DNA from: Corynebacterium urogenitale
Lineage (GTDB): Bacteria > Actinomycetota > Actinomycetes > Mycobacteriales > Mycobacteriaceae
Direction of reading: 5' to 3'
Length of the DNA stretch: 64,000 nucleotides
NCBI RefSeq assembly: GCF_009026825.1
Contig: NZ_CP045032.1
Coordinates: 1,240,001-1,304,000 of the forward strand
Below, piece by piece: positions 54,364 through 62,898 of this stretch. Under the pieces are notes generated by a model, which saw nothing but the letters and a program-made list of their open reading frames with translations, was not told the origin of the DNA and ran no database searches. Each line of letters starts with the position of its first letter. The stretch's first letter is position 1. Made by a program: the position numbers and the translations under genes.

Positions 54364-54369
54364 TAGAAT
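54364..54369 (+). promoter_or_regulatory. -10 element of hrpA (leaderless start likely)
   Basis: TAGAAT ends 7 nt before the GTG at 54377, so transcription would begin at the start codon itself. There is no Shine-Dalgarno sequence before that codon. Confidence 0.45.
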
Positions 54370-54376
54370 TTCCCAG

Positions 54377-57300
54377 GTGAATACCCCGAGCGATGATCAA
54401 GGCCAGGCCCACAATAAGCACGGCGCAACCACTAAGAAGCACCCTCGCAAGCGCAACCGCCAACGCCAACGCTCGGGGCGAAACCGCACTCCGCGAGTGG
54501 TGCGGTCCATCGGTCCAGTCAACTTTCCAGAACACTTACCGGTTAGCGAACGCCGAGAAGAAATCATGGAAGCGATCGACCAGCATCAGGTGGTTATCAT
54601 CGCCGGCGAGACGGGCTCAGGCAAGACCACTCAGATTCCAAAAATGTGCCTAGAGCTCGGACGGGGGCGCACTCAGGTCATCGGACATACACAACCACGA
54701 CGCATCGCAGCCCGCAGTGTTGCAGAGCGTATCGCCGAGGAACTCGGGCACTCCATTGGAGACGCCCAGTCCCCCGTCGGCTATAAGATCCGCTTTGATG
54801 ACACGATCAGCGATTCCACAGCCATCAAGCTCATGACCGATGGCGTTCTACTCAACGAAATTCAGCGCGATCGGCTCCTGCGCGCTTATGACACGATCAT
54901 CGTTGACGAAGCCCACGAACGCAGCCTCAACATCGACTTCCTCCTCGGATTCCTCAAGCAGCTCCTGCCGCGGCGCCCAGATCTCAAGGTCATCATCACC
55001 TCAGCAACAATCAACCCTGAGGCCTTCGCCAAGCACTTCGCCGACGCCTCCGGCACCCCCGCGCCCATCATCGAGGTTTCCGGCCGCACCTATCCTGTGG
55101 AGGTTCGCTACCGGCCACTGATCACCGAACGCCTGAACGAAAAAACGGGCGAGCTCGTGGAGACAGAAATTGACCCGCTCGACGGCCTCGTCAGCGCCTG
55201 CCGAGAACTAATGGACAACGGACCAGGAGATATCCTCTGCTTTTTCTCGGGCGAGCGAGAAATTCGAGATGCCGCGGACGCGCTAGGTTCTGCCTTTGCC
55301 CAGCGACGAAGCGAAAAAGTCGACATCCTGCCTTTGTTCGGCCGACTATCGAACGCAGAGCAACACCGGGTGTTCTCCCCCGGCGGCAAGCGCCGCATCG
55401 TCTTGGCCACCAACATCGCAGAAACATCACTGACGGTGCCCGGTATTCACTATGTTGTCGACACCGGCTACGCCCGCATCTCCCGCTACTCACACCGCAC
55501 GAAGGTCCAACGCCTGCCCGTAGAGGAGATCAGCCAGGCCAGCGCGACTCAACGTTCCGGCCGCTGCGGCCGCACAGCTGACGGTATCGCCATTCGCCTC
55601 TACTCCGAGGAAAATTTCGAGGCACGCCCAGAATTCACCGACCCTGAAATTCTCCGCACGCACCTAGCGAGTGTCATTCTCGCCATGGCAGCCCTCGGGC
55701 TCGGCGACGTGGAAGATTTCCCTTTCCTCCAATCGCCAGATCGCAAGTCAGTTCGCGATGGTGTCGCCTTGCTCCAAGAACTAGGTGCGCTAGCGGTGGC
55801 GTCGGAAAAGAAGAAGGGAGAACCTACACGGGCTAAGCTGACGCAGATCGGCAAAGACATGGCACGCATCCCAACTGATCCTCGGTTGGCGCGCATGCTT
55901 GAAGCAGCACACAGGAACCACGTCTTGGAACACGTGGCGGTCATCGTCGCTGCGCTAAGCATCCAAGACGTGCGGGAACGCCCCATGGAACACCAAGCGC
56001 GCGCCGACCAACTCCATGCGCGTTTTGCGGCAGACTCAGACTTCATCAGCATTCTCAAGCTCTGGAACTACCTCCAGATCAACCGGCGCACGCTTTCGGG
56101 TAATCAATTCCGCAAACTATGCCAGAGCGAATTCATCCACTACATGCGTAGCCGAGAATGGATGGACCTCGTGCGCCAGCTCCTCAGTGTTATCCAAGAC
56201 CTGCGCTGGCAGGTGCCTAATATTCACCATGTTCGCGAACTCGACTTCGATGAACAAAGCCTCAACGAGGACGCCGTTCATCGTTCCATCCTTACCGGCC
56301 TGCTGACGAACATTGGCATGCGCGAAGGCAATTCAAAGCAATTCGCCGGTACCCGCAATTCCCACTTCGTTGTCCATCCCAGTTCCGCGCTTTCAAAGAA
56401 GCCACCTCAGTGGATCATGGCAGCTGAGCTCGTAGAAACCTCCCAAGTTTTTGCTCGCACAATCGGACCGATTGACCCATCATGGGTCGAAGACATCGCG
56501 CCTCACATGGTCAAGCTGGTCCATTCCGAACCCCATTGGTCCAGTAGCCGAGGCGCAGCAATGGTGCACGAGAAGGTGCTCATGCTCGGCTTGCCCCTGA
56601 TCGCTGACCGTCGCGTGAACCTGGGACGTACGGATAAGGCACTGGCGCGCGAGCTGTTCATCCGCCATGCTCTGGTAGAAGGCGACTGGACAACTCGCCA
56701 TAAATTCTTTCACCATAACCAGGATCTGCTCGCAGAAGCGGGGCAGCTGGAAGATAAAACACGACGCCGTGACATCATCGTGGACGACGACGCACTTTAC
56801 GCGTTCTACGATAAGCGATTGCCGGACAGCATCACCTCTGCGCGGCATTTCGACTCCTGGTGGAAAAAGGCTCGCCACAAAGATTCGAACTTGCTGAACT
56901 TCGATCCAGAGCAGCTCATCGACTCGCATGAGGGCGCTGCCGCAGCCGATGAATTCCCTGACATCTGGAGGCAGGGCTCGCTCGGGTTCGAGCTCACTTA
57001 TGTCTTCCAACCCGGCGATCCCCATGACGGCATCACCATGCGCGTACCGTTGCCTCTGCTAGCGACGGTTGACCCTCAGCAGACACAGTGGCTCGTGGCA
57101 GGACTTCGCCATGATTTGTGTGTGGCCTTGATCAAGAGTTTGCCGAAGGTGCTGCGCCGGACAGTGGTTCCCGCCACTGATTTCGCGCGCCGCGCTTTGC
57201 AGTCGATGACGCCTTTTGATGGCCCCATTGACGAAGCGCTTGCCGATGCTTTGCGAAGCCTTGGTGGCTCAGGGATTTCCTCCAGTGACTTCGATTGGTC

Positions 57301-58426
57301 CCGAGTGCCCGACCATCTGCGGATGAATATTGCGGCCATCGATCGCAGAGGTAAGGTCGTCGATTCCTCCCGAAACATCACCGAGTTGCAGGAGCGCCTG
57401 TCTGGACAGGTCACCCAGGCCATTGCTCAGGCTTCCGCACGTTCCAATCCGGCTGGACCAGAACCCATCGATGCATCTGCTCATGCAGCAAGCAGAAAGA
57501 GGAAAGGCAAAAAGAAAGGCAACGTAGGTAATAGCGGGAAAAGAGGGGGTGCGTCCACCGGCGGCGTGCTCGCCCGTGCGGACAAATGGGATGCCCAGGG
57601 GATCGGAACTGTTGTTGAGTTTGTCGACACTGTCGTCGATGGTCAGACGGTCTCTGCGTACCCGGCAATCGTCTCTGTTGAGGATGGGGTGGTTCTCCGT
57701 GCATTCCCGACGCCACAAGCAGCTGCGGCCCAACAATACAAGACTGTCTTAGACATGATGGTTTCACAGATGTCTGTTTCCAATGCGCAAATGCTCAAGG
57801 GCCTACCTCTGCGTCAGCGGGTGGCGCTGGAATCCTATCCCTATGGTGGATTCGCCGCATTGGTGGAGGATCTGCAAACGGTAGTCTGCCGCGACATGCT
57901 CTCTAAGGTTGGTCCGGTCGTCCGCGACCCTGAGCGGTGCAAGGAGCTTGTATCGCAGGTCAAGAAGGAGGGTGCGACCTGGGTACGGCGCTACGTCGTC
58001 GAGATAGCGCCTGCTGTGTTGGCCGTTGCAGACATGCGCGAAGAATTGGATGCCTGGGACGGTGAAGTTATCGACGACATGCGCCAGCAGTTGGACTTCT
58101 ATCTGGGTTCCCATGCGGTTGCGCGTCATGGTGTGGCACAGTTGAAGCATGTTCCTCGATACGTCCAGGCGATGAAGGCGCGGCTGGAGCTGATGGAACT
58201 TGATCCTCTCCGCGAGCAGGACCTCGATGCCCAAGTTGAACAGGCTTTGAAGGAGTATCGAGCCACGCTTGATCGGCTGCCACGAGCGAGAGCTGCTTCT
58301 CCGCAGCTTAAGGACGTGCGATGGACTATCGAGGAGTTTAGGGTAAGCCTGTTTGCGCAGAATTTGGGGACTGCGCGGACTGCCTCATTGCAAAGGATCC
58401 GGAAGGCACTGGCGAAAATCCGTTAA
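54377..58426 (+). CDS. hrpA: HrpA, ATP-dependent RNA helicase (DEAH-box)
   Basis: A 1349-residue DEAH-box RNA helicase. Order of parts: basic leader ([17 protein letters not shown]), motif [11 protein letters not shown], Ia [14 protein letters not shown], motif II DEAHERS, motif III SATI, motif [15 protein letters not shown], motif [10 protein letters not shown], then the HA2/OB region and a long DUF3418-type C-terminal part. HrpA resolves stalled ribosomes in other bacteria. GTG 54377 is chosen over GTG 54317 because TAGAAT lies 7 nt upstream (leaderless pattern). The stop overlaps the nrdR stop by 4 bp. Confidence 0.94.
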   Translation: MNTPSDDQGQAHNKHGATTKKHPRKRNRQRQRSGRNRTPRVVRSIGPVNFPEHLPVSERREEIMEAIDQHQVVIIAGETGSGKTTQIPKMCLELGRGRTQVIGHTQPRRIAARSVAERIAEELGHSIGDAQSPVGYKIRFDDTISDSTAIKLMTDGVLLNEIQRDRLLRAYDTIIVDEAHERSLNIDFLLGFLKQLLPRRPDLKVIITSATINPEAFAKHFADASGTPAPIIEVSGRTYPVEVRYRPLITERLNEKTGELVETEIDPLDGLVSACRELMDNGPGDILCFFSGEREIRDAADALGSAFAQRRSEKVDILPLFGRLSNAEQHRVFSPGGKRRIVLATNIAETSLTVPGIHYVVDTGYARISRYSHRTKVQRLPVEEISQASATQRSGRCGRTADGIAIRLYSEENFEARPEFTDPEILRTHLASVILAMAALGLGDVEDFPFLQSPDRKSVRDGVALLQELGALAVASEKKKGEPTRAKLTQIGKDMARIPTDPRLARMLEAAHRNHVLEHVAVIVAALSIQDVRERPMEHQARADQLHARFAADSDFISILKLWNYLQINRRTLSGNQFRKLCQSEFIHYMRSREWMDLVRQLLSVIQDLRWQVPNIHHVRELDFDEQSLNEDAVHRSILTGLLTNIGMREGNSKQFAGTRNSHFVVHPSSALSKKPPQWIMAAELVETSQVFARTIGPIDPSWVEDIAPHMVKLVHSEPHWSSSRGAAMVHEKVLMLGLPLIADRRVNLGRTDKALARELFIRHALVEGDWTTRHKFFHHNQDLLAEAGQLEDKTRRRDIIVDDDALYAFYDKRLPDSITSARHFDSWWKKARHKDSNLLNFDPEQLIDSHEGAAAADEFPDIWRQGSLGFELTYVFQPGDPHDGITMRVPLPLLATVDPQQTQWLVAGLRHDLCVALIKSLPKVLRRTVVPATDFARRALQSMTPFDGPIDEALADALRSLGGSGISSSDFDWSRVPDHLRMNIAAIDRRGKVVDSSRNITELQERLSGQVTQAIAQASARSNPAGPEPIDASAHAASRKRKGKKKGNVGNSGKRGGASTGGVLARADKWDAQGIGTVVEFVDTVVDGQTVSAYPAIVSVEDGVVLRAFPTPQAAAAQQYKTVLDMMVSQMSVSNAQMLKGLPLRQRVALESYPYGGFAALVEDLQTVVCRDMLSKVGPVVRDPERCKELVSQVKKEGATWVRRYVVEIAPAVLAVADMREELDAWDGEVIDDMRQQLDFYLGSHAVARHGVAQLKHVPRYVQAMKARLELMELDPLREQDLDAQVEQALKEYRATLDRLPRARAASPQLKDVRWTIEEFRVSLFAQNLGTARTASLQRIRKALAKIR

Positions 58427-58908
58427 TCTTCCGCGCTCTCCCCTGTCCGGTCCTGGCTCTCACTGTGACTTGCTCGGAGGAGAGCGATCTCATTTTCGAA
58501 GTCCTCCGCACTTTTGAAGGATTTATAAACGGAGGCAAAGCGAAGGTAGGCGACCTCGTCAAGTTTGCGTAGTGGCTCGAGGATCGCCAGACCTATCTGG
58601 TTAGCTTGAACTTGAGATCCATGCACTGCACGGACATTTTGCTCGACTTCGTGTGCGAGGCGTTTGAGGGCATCATCCGAAACATCTCGTCCTTGGCAGG
58701 CGCGCCGGACACCCTTGATCACTTTTTCCCGACTGAACTCTTCAGTCACTCCACTTCGCTTCATCACGAGCAGAATGGACCGTTCTACGGTTGTGAAGCG
58801 CGTGCCACAATCACTGCACTCTCGACGCCGTCGAATAGATACACCTTGTTCGACGGCTCGAGAGTCGACAACGCGCGATTGCTCAGATCTGCAGGAGGGA
58901 CACAACAC
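58423..58908 (-). CDS. nrdR: NrdR, ribonucleotide reductase regulator
   Basis: NrdR represses ribonucleotide reductase genes in response to the dATP/ATP balance. The 161-residue protein has an N-terminal zinc ribbon, CPSC..CSDC with FTTVER, then the ATP-cone domain ([24 protein letters not shown]). The C-terminal ~15 residues are a charged tail. The start is GTG 58908; TATTCT ends 7 nt upstream, so the mRNA may be leaderless. It converges with hrpA. Confidence 0.95.
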   Translation of the reverse strand: MLCPSCRSEQSRVVDSRAVEQGVSIRRRRECSDCGTRFTTVERSILLVMKRSGVTEEFSREKVIKGVRRACQGRDVSDDALKRLAHEVEQNVRAVHGSQVQANQIGLAILEPLRKLDEVAYLRFASVYKSFKSAEDFENEIALLRASHSESQDRTGESAED

Positions 58909-58915
58909 AACTTAT

Positions 58916-58921
58916 AGAATA
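58916..58921 (-). promoter_or_regulatory. -10 element of nrdR (leaderless start likely)
   Basis: TATTCT on the minus strand, separated by 7 nt from the GTG start at 58908. Confidence 0.45.
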
Positions 58922-58955
58922 GTCGCTAATCGGCTGCCTCCCTAAGCGGAATAGC

Positions 58956-59408
58956 TCAGTCCACCGACACCTGAGAAGCGACTTGGTGAGAGGTTGCGGG
59001 CGGAACCGTCTCTGCGTTGTCACCGAGTACCAGAGGGCTGAGGCCCAACGTGAGGACGATTGATCCTAAAGCGATACTGAATCCTCCGCGTGAAGTAACG
59101 AATCGCTCAGCTCTATCCGCCCAACGGTCCCGCAGAGGGGAACGCACATTATCGAACACGGGTCTACCGGGAGAAGCAATTCTCTCACGGATTCTCCGGC
59201 GCGCAATCGATGGGGCTATCGCACGACCAAGGCCGGAGGTGTTCGAACCACTACGCTCTTCTATCGACCTCCAATTTGGCCTCACAGGTCGATCCCAGCT
59301 GCCTGCACCCTCACCCTGAGCCACCACTGGAGGCAGAGAAGAAACTTGGCGGCGGGCAGTGCGCGAAGATGCTACGTGGGTCTCCTCAACAGAGCAAATG
59401 GTGTTCAT
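58956..59408 (-). CDS. divS: DivS-like SOS-induced cell division suppressor
   Basis: A 150-residue protein divergent from lexA, in the position of divS in Corynebacterium glutamicum, where the product blocks septation during the SOS response. The N-terminal ~100 residues are basic and Arg-rich (RRRIRERIASPGR), followed by one transmembrane helix (about residues 108-128) and a short tail. Sequence support beyond layout and position is limited. GGAGGAAGGAAAG stands upstream of ATG 59408, and LexA-like boxes lie in the promoter region. Confidence 0.75.
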   Translation of the reverse strand: MNTICSVEETHVASSRTARRQVSSLPPVVAQGEGAGSWDRPVRPNWRSIEERSGSNTSGLGRAIAPSIARRRIRERIASPGRPVFDNVRSPLRDRWADRAERFVTSRGGFSIALGSIVLTLGLSPLVLGDNAETVPPATSHQVASQVSVD

Positions 59409-59547
59409 CTCTTGGTCTTTCCTTCCTCCGAGGTACTATCTCAAACACCACGCGACAGTAAGCCTGGCGGCCCATCGCGTGTTGCGTTCCGCATTCAATC
59501 ACAAACATAAGACAACACTTACGAGCACGTTCTAAAATAATCGAACA

Positions 59548-59563
59548 TCGATGATGTGTTCTA
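59548..59563. promoter_or_regulatory. LexA-like box 1 (divS/lexA region)
   Basis: TCGATGATGTGTTCTA agrees with the corynebacterial LexA pattern TCGAACANNTGTTCGA at 11 of 14 defined positions. Confidence 0.55.
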
Positions 59564-59584
59564 TTTTCTTTGTTGATCACAAAT

Positions 59585-59600
59585 TAGCACGCGCGTTCGA
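59585..59600. promoter_or_regulatory. LexA-like box 2 (divS/lexA region)
   Basis: TAGCACGCGCGTTCGA agrees at 10 of 14 defined positions, with an intact GTTCGA half. Confidence 0.4.
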
Positions 59601-59626
59601 TTCTGTCTAGAGAAAAACCAAAAGAA

Positions 59627-59642
59627 TCGAACAAATGAACCA
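59627..59642. promoter_or_regulatory. LexA-like box 3 (divS/lexA region)
   Basis: TCGAACAAATGAACCA (reverse complement ends TGTTCGA) agrees at 11 of 14 defined positions. Confidence 0.5.
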
Positions 59643-59654
59643 AGATTCGTTCGA
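59639..59654. promoter_or_regulatory. LexA-like box 4 (divS/lexA region)
   Basis: ACCAAGATTCGTTCGA agrees at 10 of 14 positions and overlaps box 3 by four bases. Confidence 0.4.
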
Positions 59655-59671
59655 TATTTCATGTATGGTGG

Positions 59672-59680
59672 TGTGGACAA
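59672..59680 (-). promoter_or_regulatory. DnaA-box-like TTGTCCACA in the lexA leader
   Basis: TTGTCCACA on the minus strand is the actinobacterial DnaA box. It also forms the loop side of a GGTGGTG/CACCACC hairpin about 75 bp before lexA. Confidence 0.4.
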
Positions 59681-59756
59681 GCACCACCCTGCTCGCGGTG
59701 TAAGCAAGAGCCTTACACGCGCACATCCTTTTCCGTTTAGCCACTGAGGAGCTCCT

Positions 59757-60512
59757 ATGTCCACCAACGATGTTCACGATGCGGATAGCCAGCCTCGTCG
59801 CCGGCCCGGTCGCCCACGTAAGACCGCTGCGGAACGCCAAGCAGGTACCGACAAGAGCCGCCTCACCGATAGGCAAAGCCGCATTCTCCAAGTGATCACC
59901 GATTCGACCGTATTACGCGGTTACCCACCGAGCATTCGCGAAATCGCCGATGCTGTAGGACTCCAATCCACCTCATCTGTCTCTTATCACCTCACTCAGT
60001 TAGAGAAGAAGGGCTATCTCCGCCGTGAGGACAAGAAACCGCGTGCGGTAGACGTTCGAAACTTCAAGGAAGAGCCCACTCCTAGCCAAGCGCAGGGCGA
60101 CCAGCCCAATAGCGCTGATGTTTCCGACGAGCACCCCACAGCCACCTACGTCCCCGTCGTCGGACAGATCGCCGCCGGTAGTCCGATTCTCGCCGAGCAG
60201 AACGTTGAGGCCGTCTTCCCACTTCCTTCCGAACTCGTAGGTAATGGTGAACTCTTCCTTCTTCAGGTCGTCGGCGAATCCATGCGCGATGCCGGCATTT
60301 TCAACGGTGATTGGGTCGCGGTCCGTTCCCAGAACGTGGCAGAGTTCGGCGACTTTGTTGCTGCCATGATCGACGGCGACGCGACAGTAAAGGAATTCCA
60401 CCGTAACGAGGACGGCGTATGGCTTCTGCCCCACAACGACCTCTTCGAGCCGATTCCAGCGGAAGAAGCACAAATTCTCGGCAAAGTTGTCGCAGTTTTG
60501 CGCAAAGTTTAG
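59757..60512 (+). CDS. lexA: LexA, SOS repressor
   Basis: The SOS-response repressor, 251 residues. The winged-helix DNA-binding domain ([25 protein letters not shown]) starts at about residue 40 after a basic Pro/Arg leader. The autocleavage Ala-Gly bond is in QIAAGSP, the catalytic serine in GESMRDAG and the lysine in ATVKEFH. GAGGAGCTCCT precedes ATG 59757. LexA-like boxes upstream allow autoregulation and shared control with divS. The leader and linker are longer than in E. coli LexA, as is common in corynebacteria. Confidence 0.96.
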   Translation: MSTNDVHDADSQPRRRPGRPRKTAAERQAGTDKSRLTDRQSRILQVITDSTVLRGYPPSIREIADAVGLQSTSSVSYHLTQLEKKGYLRREDKKPRAVDVRNFKEEPTPSQAQGDQPNSADVSDEHPTATYVPVVGQIAAGSPILAEQNVEAVFPLPSELVGNGELFLLQVVGESMRDAGIFNGDWVAVRSQNVAEFGDFVAAMIDGDATVKEFHRNEDGVWLLPHNDLFEPIPAEEAQILGKVVAVLRKV

Positions 60513-60549
60513 TTCACCCCCGCTCCCCGTAGCGCGAAGCCCAGCGCCA

Positions 60550-60595
60550 GCCACGCGATATACCATGTGATGGACAGTTCTTCGCGTGGCTTTTC
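60550..60595 (+). terminator. Terminator of lexA
   Basis: AGCCACGCGA (60550-60559) pairs perfectly with TCGCGTGGCT (60583-60592), followed by TTTTC. Confidence 0.75.
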
Positions 60596-60665
60596 GTGTG
60601 CCACCCGCTAGTAAAAAGAAACTTCACGACGGTACCTCGCATGGCAGAAAGGACGCAGCACAACC

Positions 60666-61463
60666 ATGCCCAAGCAGTCAGCTGAGCGACGCCGCCAAAT
60701 TGCATCCCTTGCTGCTGTGCAGGGTCGGGTCACCGTCACGGAACTCGCCGAGCGCTTCAAAGTTACTGCTGAAACCATACGTCGTGACCTTGCGATTCTG
60801 GATGAGGAAGGCGGAGTCTTTCGTGTCCACGGCGGTGCGGTTCCCATCCAAAGTTTCCGCAGCAATCCAACCACTTATGAATCGCGCGCCAAGGCCTCGC
60901 TTGAGGCAAAACGGGCCATTGCCCGTAAAGCGGTTACTTTGCTGCCTAATCCCGGTTCAACTCTATTCCTTGACGGCGGCACGACTACTGCACTAATGGC
61001 CCGCACTATGGCCGAGCTGCCAGAACCGGAAGGGTTTTACACCCCCTTCACAATCATCACCAATTCCCTCCCCATTGCGCTGACGCTATCGGATTCCCCA
61101 CTGTTCGATATCCAGCTTCTGGGCGGTACAGTCCGACCCCAGTCGCAAGCTGTCGTAGGCGACGTCGCCACCCGAACAATCGGGGTACTGCGCGCCGACA
61201 CTGCATTTGTCGGAACCAATGCGCTGACACTGTCACACGGATTGTCCACCCCAGACGCACAAGAGGGCGCTGTGAAACGGGCCATGGTGACTAATGCACA
61301 ACGCGTCATCGCACTGTGCGATTCCACCAAATTTGGTCTCGATTACCTCGTCAGCTTCGCGTCGATGGAAGATCTATCTACAGTAGTCACTGATCGTGAA
61401 GCGACCCAGGATTACGTGGCAGCGCTTGAGGCCTCGGGCATCACGGTAGCCTTCGCTGATTAG
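60666..61463 (+). CDS. sugR: SugR-like DeoR-family sugar regulator
   Basis: A 265-residue DeoR/GlpR-type regulator. The N-terminal helix-turn-helix (VTVTELAERFKVTAETIRRDLAIL) leads into the sugar-phosphate-sensing domain (LFLDGGTTTALMA, LLGGTVRPQSQAVVGD, FVGTNALTLSHGLSTPD). In C. glutamicum the gene at this position, SugR, represses PTS and glycolytic genes. Here the expected fruK/ptsF/ptsI genes do not follow; a uracil permease does. AAAGGA stands about 13 nt before ATG 60666. Confidence 0.9.
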   Translation: MPKQSAERRRQIASLAAVQGRVTVTELAERFKVTAETIRRDLAILDEEGGVFRVHGGAVPIQSFRSNPTTYESRAKASLEAKRAIARKAVTLLPNPGSTLFLDGGTTTALMARTMAELPEPEGFYTPFTIITNSLPIALTLSDSPLFDIQLLGGTVRPQSQAVVGDVATRTIGVLRADTAFVGTNALTLSHGLSTPDAQEGAVKRAMVTNAQRVIALCDSTKFGLDYLVSFASMEDLSTVVTDREATQDYVAALEASGITVAFAD

Positions 61464-61527
61464 GCGCTACCGTTTGCGCTCGAGGCTTCACAACCAGAGG
61501 TTTTCAGCGAATCACAGTTATTCGCCT

Positions 61528-62877
61528 TTAACGACGTGGTGCGTTCTGTCCCTCACCGACCGTATGGAAAAGCCACCGGAGGATTGGGTAGGCGATAATT
61601 ATGCCCACAGAGCCCCAAGCAATTCCCTCCAACTGAACACCGCCCACAGTGAGGGTCAAGTTTCCGATACCTGCGATAATCGCCACAGAGGCAGTCGTCA
61701 GATTCACCGGGTCAGTCAACTGCACATTGTTGTCCTGCCAAATGCGGACGCCCAACAGGCCAATCATGCCGTAGAGAACCATCGTCGCACCACCCAATAC
61801 GCCAGCGGGAATCGTGAGGATCACAGCGCCAAACTTCGGAATGAATGCCAAAGCAATCGCGGTGATCGCGGCCACCCAGTACGCCGCGGAAGAGTAGACT
61901 TTGGTTGCCGCCATAACACCGATATTTTCGGCATAGGTAGTGGTACCGGAACCACCGAATCCACCGGCAAGCATGGTTGATGTGCCGTCTGCAATCAACG
62001 CCGGACCTGCGAGGTCGTCAAGGTTACGACTCGTCATCGTTGCCACTGCTTTCACGTGACCGACGTTCTCGGCAATGAGAACCACAATGACAGGCAGCGT
62101 CACAGCGATCGCTGCGAGGTTAAACTCGGGCGTCGCAAAGTGGGGTGCACCCAGCCACTGCGCATCGCCCACGGTTTTCATAGATTCTTCGGACAGTCCG
62201 CCATAAAGATAGGCAAAGCCCCACCCGACGAGCACGCCGAGCAGAATTCCGAGGCGCGAGACCATCCCCCGACCGGCAACGGTGAAGACAACGATCGCCA
62301 CGAGCGTGACGAAAGCGATGAGGGGCTGTGCCTGAAAATTACTCGTGGCGGTGGGCGCTAGGTTCAAGCCGATCAAGGCTACAATCGCGCCGGTAACCGC
62401 CGGCGGCATGACCGCATCGATGACCTTTCGGCCAGCCAGCGTCACAATAATGCCGATGACCGTAAGCAACATGCCAGCGGCAAGAATGCCACCGAGCTGA
62501 GCTGCGAAGCCGTGCGCCTGGGAGGCTGTCAACGGAGCGATAAAAGCGAAAGAGCTGCCAAGATAGGACGGCAGTCGATTGCGCGTTACGAGAAGGAAGA
62601 GGATGGTGCCCAATCCGGTAAACAACAGGGTGGTGTTGACCGGAAACCCGGTGATGGTAGGCACCAACAATGTCGCTCCGAACATGGCAACAACATGCTG
62701 CATGCCGATCCCGATAGTGCGGGGCCAGCTGAGGCGCTCCTCCGGCGCGACGACTTGACCGGGGGCAATCGACCGGCCATCCCCGTGGAGAGACCAGCCA
62801 AAGAAACGGCCTCTTTGTACTGCCAGCGCCTCATTGGGCTCAGATTTTGAAACGTCAGAATTGCTCACGGACACCAA
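61528..62877 (-). CDS. uraA: Uracil permease (NCS2 family)
   Basis: A 449-residue transporter of the nucleobase-cation symporter-2 family with about 12-14 transmembrane segments. Family motifs seen are QHVVAMFGATLLVPTITG, a conserved ENVGHVKAVA with the substrate-binding Glu, and GGFGGSGTTTYAENIGV. It imports uracil (or xanthine) with protons. The N-terminal ~45 residues are polar. It lies just after hflX on the minus strand, an order also known from C. glutamicum. Confidence 0.93.
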   Translation of the reverse strand: MVSVSNSDVSKSEPNEALAVQRGRFFGWSLHGDGRSIAPGQVVAPEERLSWPRTIGIGMQHVVAMFGATLLVPTITGFPVNTTLLFTGLGTILFLLVTRNRLPSYLGSSFAFIAPLTASQAHGFAAQLGGILAAGMLLTVIGIIVTLAGRKVIDAVMPPAVTGAIVALIGLNLAPTATSNFQAQPLIAFVTLVAIVVFTVAGRGMVSRLGILLGVLVGWGFAYLYGGLSEESMKTVGDAQWLGAPHFATPEFNLAAIAVTLPVIVVLIAENVGHVKAVATMTSRNLDDLAGPALIADGTSTMLAGGFGGSGTTTYAENIGVMAATKVYSSAAYWVAAITAIALAFIPKFGAVILTIPAGVLGGATMVLYGMIGLLGVRIWQDNNVQLTDPVNLTTASVAIIAGIGNLTLTVGGVQLEGIAWGSVGIIIAYPILRWLFHTVGEGQNAPRR

Positions 62878-62898
62878 TTATTGCCCATACGCACTGAC

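Noticed and set aside
61506..61529. Weak hairpin GCGAAT/ATTCGC between sugR and uraA
   Set aside because: The stem is only 6 bp and lacks a run of T; not convincing as a terminator.
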